A stretch of DNA of 64,000 nt. Origin: Isoetes taiwanensis (taxonomy: Eukaryota > Streptophyta > Lycopodiopsida > Isoetales > Isoetaceae). How positions within the stretch are numbered: the stretch's first letter is position 1; each line of letters begins with the position of its first letter. The translations under genes were made by a program, and so were the position numbers. The DNA lies in assembly GCA_021234155.1 (NCBI GenBank), contig JAJEKV010000016.1:1490001-1554000 (forward strand), given 5' to 3'. The notes below the pieces were generated by a model. That model did not search any database, had not been told where the DNA came from, and worked only from the letters and a program-made list of their open reading frames with translations. Below are positions 1 to 10,318 of this stretch, in pieces.

Positions 1-2306
1 GAAAAGCCCCGCCGGAGAAGTTGAAGCGGTGTTGACTTCTTCCATTAGTAAGGTGCGATGCGGGTTTGTTCCTTGGAGGAACATTTTGACTAATGTTGCC
101 GCTAGACTTATGAGGGCCTTTATTGGGCCCGGAGAACAGAGTCAAGGCATTGCCTATCTTAAAGCTTGACTTTGCCAAAGCTTATGATAGTGTCCGTTGG
201 GGAGTTCTTATGCGCCATGATGTTAGCGTTGGGCTGTGGTCCACGCTTCTGAGACACGATCATGAAGTGCATAGATAGGCCCGCAGACTACGGTGGTGTG
301 CGGGGTGAACCCTCGCCTTTTTCTCCTTAGGCGAGGAGGGGTAAGCGTCGGGGGTGCCCTTTGGCACCATTTTTATTCTGATTGTGGCGGAGGCTTTGTC
401 TCGATTGTTTTTGGCTGCAGTGGAGGAGGGGTGGTGGATGGGCCGGATGCGGGATGGTAGTCGCAGATTATTAACGGTTCGCCGATGACACTTTTCTCTT
501 CTTGGTGGCGTAAGAGAGGAATTTGCGGAATGTGAAGGGTTTCTTTGGATACTTTCTCCTTGGCCTCGAGGCATTCTTACGAATTGGGGTAAATGCTCCG
601 CATTATGGGCCCGATTGACTCGCCTCCCCTTGTTTGGCTCTATTCCCTTGGAAGGTGCTTCCGGGTAATGTGTGTACTAAGTCATTTGCGTATTCCCTTT
701 GGAGGGATGTTTCCATGGGGAGGGTGTGGGATGAGATTTTTGCGGGGTTGCGTAAACACCTCAATTGGTGGAAGGGTAGCAAGTTGTCCATGGCGGGTAG
801 GATCACTATTGCCAAAGTCGTACTTTGTAGCACTCATGTGTATCAAAGATCTGCGATGTTAGCTCCGAGGGTAAGATACAGGGCTTTGGATAAGATTGTT
901 CGAAATTTTGTGTGGGGCGGGGATGATGAAGGGGCGGTTGTTAAAGTGGCTTGGTGGAAGTGTCTCGCCCGGGAGGAGATGGGGGCTTGGCCATTCGGAT
1001 TTGGCCTTTGCATAGTAAGGTGTTGGTCTCTAAGTTTATTTGGAGCGCTTCGGCAGGATGGAGCATCTTCTCCCAGTGCGGCGCACTATTGTGGCAATCT
1101 CTTCGCCATTGTGTGGCATTTGGAAAGTCGTCTGTGCATGTAGAGTTGCCCAGGCACTTTGTTGTATGGTCTCGGCCTTTCCCACATGCATCCCCTTTTC
1201 TCCGCGGGGGTGTTGCGGGCTTGGGATCGCGGCGTGTGCTCTTCCGGCTAGATTATGCCTGGTTTATCACCACTCTTCTCCTTTCTTGTGGGTTCCTCTA
1301 CCCCTGGCATTACTTGCCCTTGGCGCCTTTGTGCATGCTGGGGACCTTGAGGCCCGTTGGAGGCGAGCTGTTGTGCTCACCTTGGAGGATTGGTATTGGG
1401 ATGGTCGGCTAGCCGTGGGAGTTCTTTTCGAGCTCGCCGCTGAAGGGCGTGGAGGAGCTATCACGGGAACAAGTGGCGGGGAGTATTCCGCTACACATAC
1501 CTATAGTCCCTCGGGGTGATGTGGTGGTGCAGGTTTGGAAGGTTCATCCGGATGTTGTATCTTCTTGTTTTGTGCGGTCTTGTTAGGGTGTTGGCTATTC
1601 ATGACACTCTGCCCCCGGGCAAGTGGTCTCTCGCAGCTCACGGGTTCTCGATGGCGCTTCGGTTTGGGCGTGGACATGGAGCTCTCTTCCCCACCAAAGG
1701 TTGGTGCTTACGTGGCGGGTGATGCAACCACCATATCGTGGTGAATGTCCTTGTGAGTCGGTTTTAGGCGGTGTGAGCCCTCTTTGCCCTTGTTGTGGCC
1801 TTCATCGTGAGGCTGTGGAGCATTATGCGGTTTTATGCCCTCACTTGCGGGTTGCCTGGGATTGGGTGGGGACTCTGTTTTGGTGAGATTGAATAGCCAA
1901 CAATTGCTGCTTCATGTATATCCTGGTGCTTGGCCGCTCGTACGGCAGCAAGCCTTGCATCTGTGTGTGGCTTGGTTGGTGTGGTTGATTTGGAAGCGGC
2001 GGCGGTTGTGGATCTTTCAGGGGATTCAGCAGCCTGCAGCCTCTCTGATTCCTCGGCTCAGGTACAAGCTATTTCAAAGCTTTTTGGTGTTCCCGGGATT
2101 AGTAGAGCGGAAGTTTTCCATTTGGCGGGACTTCTTGGGTGTGGTAGATGGTGATGGTCAGTTTGTACAGCAGTAGAGTTGTAGTTGTTGTGGAGTGTCG
2201 AGGTATCACTGTCTCTTTGGGGCAGTTCTCCTTCCTCCTCACTTGCTTTGTAACATTACCATTCTTTTAATATATTGCTGACACAGTTCTTCAAAAAAAA
2301 AAAAAA
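1..2306 (+). mobile_element. LINE (non-LTR retrotransposon), 3' half, degenerate
   Basis: This is the reverse-transcriptase half of an L1-like LINE, read on the plus strand and broken by frameshifts and stops. Visible pieces in order are an RT block with FAKAYDSVRW at about 164-199, the catalytic FADD-type motif at about 479-508, the post-RT region at 634-1010 with the LSMAGRITIAKVVL and FVWGG signatures, and a C-terminal zinc-finger of the zf-RVT type (CPCC...H...C) at about 1777-1890. The last readable coding part ends near 2176, and an A14 tract at 2293-2306 forms the retrotransposon tail. The 5' part with the endonuclease lies outside the window. Several frames are needed to follow it, so it cannot encode an active protein. 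The DNA just after the tail matches 26845 onward, where no LINE is present. Confidence 0.85.
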
Positions 2307-2309
2307 TTT

Positions 2310-2595
2310 CTTGCACATTCCAAAAGTAAATCAGTGTCCTAATACATGCAACCACTCAGGACTGTGAAAGTGGACTGCGATAAGCTTCGGCAAAGCTTTT
2401 GCGACCGGCTTAATTGCTGCAAACCAAATCTCTGTAGGGAGGCGCCCTAACATTTCCACAACTCAGAATTGCGATGACGTTATTCTGGCAATTACGTTGT
2501 TTGTCTAAAAGGACAGACATGAAAAACTCAAACAAAATATCTTCCTCAAGGCATGTGCAATTGGTTGGTATGACCCTCTAGAACAGAAAACTAAC
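2310..2595 (-). pseudogene. Unrecognised gene fragment, block A copy
   Basis: On the minus strand, short runs read like coding sequence, for example LPTEIWFAAIKPVAKALPK followed by LIAVHFHSPEWLHVL. They change frame and carry stops. The same segment continues further in block B (26186-27130). Here it is cut off by the LINE at 2306. I do not recognise the family. It could be an exon of a large helical-repeat protein, but that is a guess. Confidence 0.35.
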
Positions 2596-2600
2596 CTTTA

Positions 2601-2786
2601 TGTTGAAAATAGGCCTCTGCATGTCCACGTCCAGTCCTACAGTCGTGCCTCTTGGCACAGTCGTGCCTCTTGGCACAGTCACGCCTCTCTGAGGCATATA
2701 TATGTGCTACGGTTGGGGCTGTTCCAACCAGACCCATTTCATCTATTCATATCCATTCTTCTGCTGTAGATCTCTGATTTTCTACA
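2601..2786. mobile_element. Solo LTR, 186 bp, with 5-bp target duplication
   Basis: The segment begins TGTTG and ends CTACA, so it has the 5'-TG...CA-3' ends of an LTR. It is flanked by CTTTA at 2596-2600 and again at 2787-2791. The duplicate block B has a single CTTTA at 27134-27138 and lacks the segment, so this is an unambiguous insertion. A TATATATA-like promoter motif is at about 2696-2703, preceded by short repeats of a GTGCCTCTTGGCAC unit. No internal retroelement sequence remains, as expected after LTR-LTR recombination. Confidence 0.8.
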
Positions 2787-3002
2787 CTTTAAACATCTGT
2801 CCTATTTCTGTAGCAGCCCAAGGACCACTGCCAAGCGTCCAACAGTTCCAAATCAAAGCTTTATTACACTCCCTGGTAAAACAACTGCCAGAAAATAAAA
2901 ATGCAGTCATGAATCATTGTTAAGCAATATATGGTCAATCAAAGCTGTTAAAAATCTGCAAGAAGATTCAAGCAACGGAAGCAAATAACCAATTAGGGTA
3001 CA

Positions 3003-3190
3003 GTAAATTTTGCATAAAGAAGATCCTTCATAAAAAAGGCAGTGTCCATCTCTAGAACAGGCAGCAGGGCATCAAATCGGGTTTGGGTGGCCAGTAAATT
3101 TTGCATAAAGAAGATCCTTCATAGAAAAGGCAGTGTCCATCTCTAGAACAGGCAGCAGGGCATCAAACCAGGTTTGGGCTTGGCCGCCAT
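3003..3190. repeat. Tandem repeat of about 90 bp, two units (block A)
   Basis: A unit containing GCATAAAGAAGATCCTTCAT and then GTGTCCATCTCTAGAACAGG occurs twice in a row. The block B counterpart (27350-27550) carries the same repeat and stays open on the minus strand as a roughly 30-residue peptide repeat. In block A the second unit is followed by further similarity to block B up to 3362. Confidence 0.6.
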
Positions 3191-3362
3191 TGCCAACCAT
3201 CTCCAGAACATGTAGTAGGGCTTGGGTTTCTGGCAAGGGCGTGCTTCAATCCGGGCATCGGTGGAAGTGTTTTTTTTTTTACGTGTCTTCCCAGCCCTCG
3301 GATTGCCACATCAAATCTCAGCCATCAGATTTAGGCCTCGATGCACTACTTACGCCAAAACA

Positions 3363-6160
3363 TCCTATATTATAATGTTTTGCTGTGTTGCATCCAGCCC
3401 TAGATCCAACGACTCAGATCTAGAGCTGTAGATCTGACGGCCATGGTAAAACGAACGAAAAGAAGAAAGCCGCTTCCTCCTTCGATTGTGGTGGAGTTCA
3501 TTGATGCATCGTAGTTGTCAATTGTTCACCTTCTTGCTATCGCCTATGTAAGGCGGCCTATATAATGGGATTATCCTGTATGTCTGGGCTTTTGCATCCG
3601 AGGCAAGTAACTCCGGAGGGGATTTATTTGAAAACCGATCTCTGCAGGCTAAAGCTCTACCTCATTTCTTCAACCTCGCAGGAAGGATCTAACTCACAAA
3701 TGGCATGGAGTGTTGCAGTGGATTTAAACATGTATACACTGAAGCAGAGGATTTCAAGGCTTCTTGAGCTTCGTCTAATTGGGGTTGAGCTAGAAACATT
3801 TATCCTTCCGATCTGTTCAGGTTTTGCAGATCTTTTGAAGCCTGGTTGGCTATGCAGGGTAGATCATGGCAACAGTGCAGTGGTTTTGCTCAGAGGTGAG
3901 GTTGCTGTTTAGACAAATTTTGCAGCATGTATGATTGCCATAGTCCATCTCTGAAGGTTTCAGCATGCATCCTTTACCCTTCTTTTCCTTCTCTACATCA
4001 TTGTGGCTTTATCACTTCTTATTCCTAGATTTCAAATTTTCATTTCATCAATGCGTTTTATTTTCAAAAACATGAAAGTCTTGCCATCAGCATAGTTGGA
4101 AGCCTAGATGCGAAGCATTTCATGAATGGCTCCTCGATGTCCAATATAGTCTACATCTCATATTGATTCCCCTGTGGAGAATAAGGGCTCACGAGGGATA
4201 TTCTTTTCTAGAATATACACAAGCTGCTGAACTTTTTGGTGTCACCATACATGGAAGACGGCCAGCAACAGTAAGTATTGTAGTAGAAATTCTTCGGCTA
4301 TTAAAAGTTTCTTCTGCTCTTGCCTTTAAGAGATGACATTTTTGTTCTTTGTTGCAGACAGGAGCAACAATGGTAGGTCAGGTAGATCTTTTGTGAGAGA
4401 CATTTATCAGAGCAGGTTAGGTTGTCTATTTGTTTCTCAGTTGGCATCATGGCATATTTACATGTGGATTAATATTCTACTGTTAGACTCATGTGCATGA
4501 ATTTGCTTTACTGCAGCTTCTGATTTGAGAACTGCAGCTTCTGATTTGAGAACCACGCTGGAAACAATGTTAGAGATGTGCAGAGTGCACAAAATACATG
4601 CCAGGATACCCATGTATACATCGACATGTGAATGAATTGGGTATGATGTTATGTCGCTTATCCATATGCAGCACTTCTTTTTGTTCCTCTTTGTTCTTCT
4701 CATGTTTTGAATGTTAACAGGCTTGCAGGAAAAGAGGGACCTGATTGAAAACATCAAATAATGAAATAATGAAATAGCAACAACATATCGTAGTTTATTT
4801 ACAATTGGCATATCTTATGCCCTGTACATGTGGATTAGTCATATACTATATGCCCTATACATGTGAATTAGCCATATACTGCTCCATTTAATGGATCTAT
4901 AATCTTGAAAGCCTTAACTAAGGTTTATATGCTACTTATGATGATTATATATACCTACTTAGTTTATATCTCATATATTCTTATCGCATATGCCAGGAGT
5001 TATATAATATTAGTCCTTGCATTAGTCCTCGCAGGAGCTTCCTGGTCTCTTCTTTGCAAATGGCATTGCATTGAACATTGCGGAATCCATAACTGCCAGG
5101 TTAAATATTTCTTCATTGTTTCGCAGAAGATCAAGGCATAACTTTACAGGTTATTCAACCATCTTTCTAACATGAAATTACTCAAACATTGTGAGCGCTT
5201 TTATTCATGAAGCGCAAACGAGTATACCTATAGTGTCGAAGTGCTTCAAAATTTACTAGGTTCCAAATATTCTATGATTCAAGGGACCAAAAAATTGTAT
5301 GCAAAATTGGTTTTAAATTTAGGTTGTGAATGTGTTGTGTCCATTGCGGTTGTTTGTGGTATCTATTGATGGAAATTCTTTGGTGCCCCATTGTAAGACC
5401 TTTGGTGCCCCATCGTAAGACCATAATCAACATGTGTACCATAAGAGTTGTCGAGACATTGGTTTTATGGTCCCAAGCCATGCGCACTAAGCACAATAGG
5501 TTCAGCAAAACCATGGACATGTTCATATTTTATATGTAGCTATAAAATAAGACTATAGAAGGGTGATAGACTCAACAAGATTCAATTGTAGAGCAAAACC
5601 ATGGACATGTTATTTTATATGTAGCTCTAAAATAAAACTATAGAAAGGTGATAGACTCAATAAGATTCAGTTGTAGAGCAAATACATCTAGATTTATGCC
5701 CCTTTTCCCTTCTAAATCAAAACATCAACCTATAGCCATGAATTCATTCGAGGAGAACACCATCTAACAACATGAGTTAAAGCGAGTGTTAAGCGAAAAA
5801 AAGAAAAGGAAATGAAGGAAAAGGGTTTTTAGGATGAAAAAAGGGAAATCCATTAAAGCCATTGGATTCAATCCAACAACACCTCCAATGCATTATGCAT
5901 TTGTGCAGACCTCTAATGCAACTCTAATGCTTCGACTCTAACAAACATGGAAGACATTAGGAAACTTTCCCAATGCATCAAGCTATTCTAGGTCCAAGAA
6001 CATGAATGCAGAAGGATCTAAGAGGGAAGAATTGGAAAGTGAGCTAGACACTTAATAAAAGGATAATGCATTGAGTGATGAGCAGCACCTCGATATCATT
6101 GCTGCCTTATCATTTACAGGTCCCCAACTTATGCCCAGCAACGCTGGGCATCGTTACTAG
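3363..6160 (+). mobile_element. Helitron 1, non-autonomous, 2798 bp, both ends defined
   Basis: The element starts TCCTATATTATAATG and ends with a GC-rich hairpin (arms GCCCAGC at 6133-6139 and GCTGGGC at 6143-6149), an 11-nt spacer and CTAG at 6157-6160. It sits between an A at 3362 and a T at 6161. These are the classic Helitron rules: 5' TC, 3' hairpin plus CTRR, insertion between A and T, and no target duplication. Block B preserves the empty AT site at 27711-27712. There is no helicase inside, so it is non-autonomous. The interior has exon-like pieces, including one at about 5034-5098 bounded by AG and GT, plus tandem duplications at 4514-4556 and 5506-5690. I did not identify the source genes. 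Confidence 0.85.
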
Positions 6161-6246
6161 TTATAATATAAGATTATTAGTTATTTTTTAAATAACGTCT
6201 AACGTGTTATTTTTTTGGGGCTAACGCGTTATCTAACAACTATGGG

Positions 6247-6291
6247 TACTCCCATGTGGCTATTCTACGGTAGAATAGCCACATGGGAGTA
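6247..6291. repeat. Perfect 45-bp palindrome (hairpin), copy 1
   Basis: Two 22-nt arms (6247-6268 and 6270-6291), starting TACTCCCATGTGGC, are exact reverse complements around one G. Upstream lie two TAACGYGTTA-type short palindromes. The structure sits about 220 bp beyond the stop of copy A on the minus strand, and copy B has the same arrangement at 27798-27842. It could be the core of an old foldback MITE or a 3'-end structure of this gene family. Confidence 0.75.
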
Positions 6292-6513
6292 TTGTTTGTG
6301 TTACTCAGGTTTAAACAAAAATGAGATGAAGTAAAGCCACAAACTGCAAACACACTCCTTATATTAGAAACCACAAGCCACAATCCTTATATTAGAAAAT
6401 CTAAAGCCCGCAGAAGGTCGCAACCTTGGCTTTATTGTTCTTGAAGGTTTATTGAAGTCACTTCTGATTTCTGGTGTGACTAGTAACCATAACTTGCTAT
6501 TTGCTGCTTTCCT

Positions 6514-7536
6514 TCAAGAAGCAACGATCTTGACAGCAGTAACAGAGACACCATCATACATGCCTTTTTGAACGAAGCTATAAGATTCACCTGAGTCCAC
6601 AGTCACAACCATAGTTTCACTATAAGGCACACTAATGCTTCCTGAGTGGGTCATAGCTTTGATATCAATGGAATTTGGTTTGACCCGGAGAGTCCCACTT
6701 TGGGACCCGCGTAAGCCGATGCTCGTTGAAGATGATGCTTGTTGAGTCTGCGTGATTGCTCACCGCCATTCGAGCTTGTCCTCAACGTCGGCAATTTCGG
6801 TACTCCGGCTTTGACGGTAACACCTATGGTGATAGTGACGGTATTTGTTATGCGACCAGGAGGAAGACACAGTCTTTGTCTTAGAGCCCGAGGCTCCAAT
6901 TGATATCCACAGTTGAGGTGTTACTAGATTGCAAGCTATCAAGAACCTCTAGAACAATGCCCCAAAGCCCCGAGGTCGCCAGACGCCACGCCCGTAAGCG
7001 GCATCGGATCAAAGGCTTCAGGAAGGCAAAGCCCAACGCATTCAGGTCGGCTCCTGCACGAACCTCTGCACCCACAAGTATGCCAGAGTATACTTCGATG
7101 ACTTGCTCACTGCCACTCCTGTACCCGTGGTTGAAGTAACCTCCAGTACTTGTAGTGAACATAATACATCCAAAGCGATTTCCTAATAGCATATTATGAA
7201 GTTACTTAGCATAAGAAAGCACCTAACATATAGAAAATGATAGTTTACTTATGTACCTTTGATGTCGTTCCAATTCCCAGCCCAAAGAGACATGGCAGTT
7301 ATGTGTTCCTTTGGTTGAAAAGTGTAGTCATAAGTGGTACCAAAATCAGGAATGCCGAACTGCTGTCCTTGGTTCTCTGTCTCGCCCGTCATCCAGATTC
7401 TTATAGCCTTCATCCTTTCATTCACTACCCACACACGTATTTTAGAAATGACCTTACCTTGAGGCCAGGTCTTGTACTGCGAAACAGTACCACCGCTGTT
7501 CCAACCAACCACTTTGATAGCTCCAATGACAGACAT
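6514..7536 (-). pseudogene. Aerolysin-like pore-forming protein with jacalin-like lectin domain, copy A (broken)
   Basis: The gene lies on the minus strand and is homologous to copy B (28075-29088). Exon 1 (7536 to 7257) is open and encodes a lectin-like N-terminus of about 92 residues. A 74-bp GT-AG intron follows (7183-7256), and exon 2 begins at 7182. Exon 2 reads well for about 60 codons, then falls out of frame in a rearranged stretch near 6960-7010, again near 6890, and again towards 6700-6780. The pore-forming C-terminal half is therefore not encoded in one frame, although its DNA runs to the family stop position at 6514-6516. A TATA box and a G-box lie upstream. A truncated lectin-only product is possible but not shown. 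Confidence 0.8.
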
Positions 7537-7610
7537 ATTGGCAAATGCGAGAAGGAGAAATCAAAGGAAGAAGAGCTGAAACATAGCCCTGAAACGAACT
7601 GCCGCAGCAT

Positions 7611-7620
7611 AATATATAAG
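7611..7620 (-). promoter_or_regulatory. TATA box of copy A
   Basis: AATATATAAG on the plus strand gives a TATA-type element on the minus strand, 75 bp upstream of the copy A start codon. Copies B and C have the same element at 87 and 90 bp, inside a conserved GGCCGGC context. Confidence 0.65.
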
Positions 7621-7677
7621 GCCGGCAACATGCTCTTCCACGATCCCTATACAAATTAGGAAACGTGGTGAAAGTTT

Positions 7678-7683
7678 CACGTG
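7678..7683. promoter_or_regulatory. G-box CACGTG upstream of copy A
   Basis: A perfect CACGTG lies about 140 bp upstream of the copy A start, within a conserved GTTTCACGTGGGATTC context that recurs upstream of the other copies. G-boxes bind bZIP/bHLH factors in plants. Function here is inferred. Confidence 0.45.
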
Positions 7684-8200
7684 GGATTCTATTCACACTT
7701 GACTAGAGATCACGATTCTAGAAGCTTGACTAGAGATCACGATTCTGATTCTAGAAGCTGATTTAGTGGATCAGCCATATGTGGAAAACGTGCACGTCTG
7801 GCCCCCATTCACTTGTAGACATAAGGTCCCAAACTTTAAAACCGGTTCATTTTTGGGGTTTTTATATCTCGAAGAAACTTTGGCAAGAAGGGACCAATGA
7901 TCTCCGGTTATGTAACCATCATTCATCATTCTCTTGATTGTTAAGGAGCAATCAAGTTGTTCAAGAGCTTGTTTCACACTTTTAGGATACCGCATACGAA
8001 CAAGAGCTTGTTTCACACTTTTAAGATACCGCATACGAAAGACAGTTGAGATTTTTTTTAAAAAATTGATATAATTTCAAACGAACTCAATGATAAGTTC
8101 TTATATTCACATTCTCACATATGACATATATAACAAAAGGATTGTTTCACACTTTTAAGATACGTGTTGTGCCCAATATAAATCCTACAGATATTCCAAT

Positions 8201-8660
8201 AATGTATCCAGGGTTCTTAACATACTCTTCAAACCAACTATTCCAGTCTTGTTTCCCACCACCATCAAACTTTTACATGCTATAGACAATGGTGGTCCAC
8301 ATTATAGACATGAAATTATTCAAGTCCTTACATTCACATTCTCATATATGACATATATAACAAAAGGAGCATTCAAGTTGTTTAGAAGCTTGTTTCACAT
8401 GGGATTCTATTCACACTTTGTAGAAGCTCTTTAGTTTCACACTATTCAGTTTCTAGAAGCTGATTTAGTTGCCACATATGGAAAACGTGCAGGTCTGGCC
8501 CGGAATTTTGGGGGGTGGGTGGGGAAACGAACCTATCTTAAAATGAACAGAACACTTGTAGACATAAGGTCCCAAACTTTAAAACCGGTTCATTTTTGGG
8601 GTTTTTATATCTCGAAGAAACTTTGGCATGAAGGGACCCAATGATCCTACTCCGGTTATG
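8201..8660. repeat. Duplicated upstream-type segment, copy 1
   Basis: This AT-rich segment, from about CCAGGGTTCTTAACATACTC to GAAGGGACCCAATG, is repeated nearly unchanged at 9885-10318. It includes motifs seen upstream of the aerolysin-like genes, such as GGGATTCTATTCACAC and GTTGCCACATATGGAAAACG. It appears to be part of the 5' flank of the gene family. I see no coding sequence. Confidence 0.7.
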
Positions 8661-9884
8661 TAACCATCATTCATTTAAATTGGGATTATGTCTTAATTTT
8701 GGGACAAATTTTAGTTTGAAGTTTTTCAGGGAAGTTTAGTTTTTTAGCTTTTCGTAATTCTTTGATCTTTTCTTTAAGAAGAAAAGAAAGAGTAAGTGTG
8801 CATCATCCCTTTTTACTTCTTAGGTAGATAAACAAGCAATTTAGTTTCTCAAATTGATTGGCGTAAAAAAAAGGACTCACAATAAAGAAGTTGGTTCGTG
8901 AAGAGATGCACTGCAAATAAAACAAGGTGCTGCGCACGGAGGGTTGCCCTCCATGGCCCGAGGGTGAAGTGGCTTAAATCAAATCCACACTATTTGAGCT
9001 AACAATATACACAAGACTAGTTATGGAGAATTCTGTGGAAATTGCCATCTTTATAATATTTTTTGATCCATAATGTTATGCAGTCTTTTGAGCCCGACCT
9101 GAGCTATTGCCCACATCATCATGCTTTGGGCCATCTTCCTATTTTCGGGCCCATACTAGGGCACGGTTAGGCTCATAACGATAATCATAAAATAGCTCTT
9201 CTCCAACTCCTATTTTTTCTTTCAAAAATATCCCTACTATGTGGTCTCCAGCAAGCCAAGCAGGGAGTGGCAAAGCAAGCAGTAGGATTGCGATTGACTT
9301 GAACATTTCACTCTATTTAAACATGTATGGGAAAGGGGATCAAGTCCATGCATTTAATACTGATTTCATCATGATTGTCCATGCATGCCCATGACCAAGA
9401 ATTAAACTACGTCGAAAGTCTCAAAGGGAAAAATAAATAACCACCATGGCTTCTCACTGGACTGTCTTGATTGTTGTGACGCTCCCTGCTAAACATACGA
9501 CGCCCAGTCGTACACTCGGCAGGAAATCCCCCGTCCGGCTCAACAACCGCACGGGCCCTTCGTCTACCCCGCACTCTGAGGTGATCCCTAGTGCGGGGAG
9601 GGAACACGAAGGTGTCTTGCGCGCCCTTCCCCTATGGGCTCCTATAACAGCAAAAGCGATAACACGTCAGAACTAGCATCAAACATATAAATGCTACCCC
9701 GAAGGGTAGTGCATCACACATATATCAATACAAAGATGATAAGCATAAACCGTAAAACATGAGAGCTCCTACCCAGGCTCAGACTCATAAGGAGGATGAC
9801 TGACCGGCTAGGCCTCAAGATAGAGCAGACCGAGTCATGGCAATGGCGAGGGCTGGCATAGAACAATGGCTAGGGTTGACCACT
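8661..9884. other. Non-coding stretch between the two upstream-type duplicates
   Basis: I see no gene here. Near 8870-8925 is a stretch (AATAAAGAAGTTGGTTCGTG...) repeated upstream of copy C at 51243-51293, so the shared 5' flank extends this far. A GC-richer part at 9440-9670 holds a hairpin with arms CCCCGCACT (9567-9575) and AGTGCGGGG (9590-9598). It may be an LTR or other element fragment, but no matching end is visible. Confidence 0.5.
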
Positions 9885-10318
9885 CCATCCAGGGTTCTTA
9901 ACATACTCTTCAAACCAACTATTCCAGTCTTGTTTCCCACCACCATCAAACTTTTACATGCTATAGACAATGGTGGTCCACATTATAGACATGAAATTAT
10001 TCAAGTCCTTACATTCACATTCTCATATATGACATATATAACAAAAGGAGCATTCAAGTTGTTTAGAAGCTTGTTTCACATGGGATTCTATTCACACTTT
10101 GTAGAAGCTCTTTAGTTTCACACTTTCACACTATTCAGTTTCTAGAAGCTGATTTAGTTGCCACATATGGAAAAACGTCGTGTCCGGCCGGGACTTTTGG
10201 GGGGAACCTATCTTAACTTGTAGACATTAGGTCCCCAACTTTAAAACCGATTCATTTTGGGGTTTTTATATCTCGAAGAAACTTTGGCATGAAGGGACCC
10301 AATGGTCCTACTCCAGTT
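9885..10318. repeat. Duplicated upstream-type segment, copy 2
   Basis: This is the second copy of 8201-8660. It stops abruptly at about 10318, where PIF1 helicase sequence begins, so 10318/10319 is a clear junction between two unrelated sequences. Confidence 0.7.

Larger units (their letters stand above)
2307..8040. repeat. Segmental duplication, block A
   Basis: Outside its insertions, this stretch runs parallel to block B at 26845-29745. Shared parts include the gene fragment at 2310-2595, the tandem 90-bp repeats near 3005-3190, the 45-bp palindrome at 6247, the aerolysin-like gene and its upstream region. Differences from block B are a solo LTR at 2601-2786, Helitron 1 at 3363-6160, and small indels. 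Duplication before these insertions is inferred because block B keeps the unoccupied sites. Confidence 0.8.

Noticed and set aside
3565-3912. 115-codon open frame inside Helitron 1
   Set aside because: It may contain captured exon sequence, but no family was recognised and no start context supports a gene.
10252-10318. Apparent C-terminal extension of the helicase frame
   Set aside because: These codons lie in the duplicated upstream-type segment (matching 8595-8660) and are not part of the helicase.
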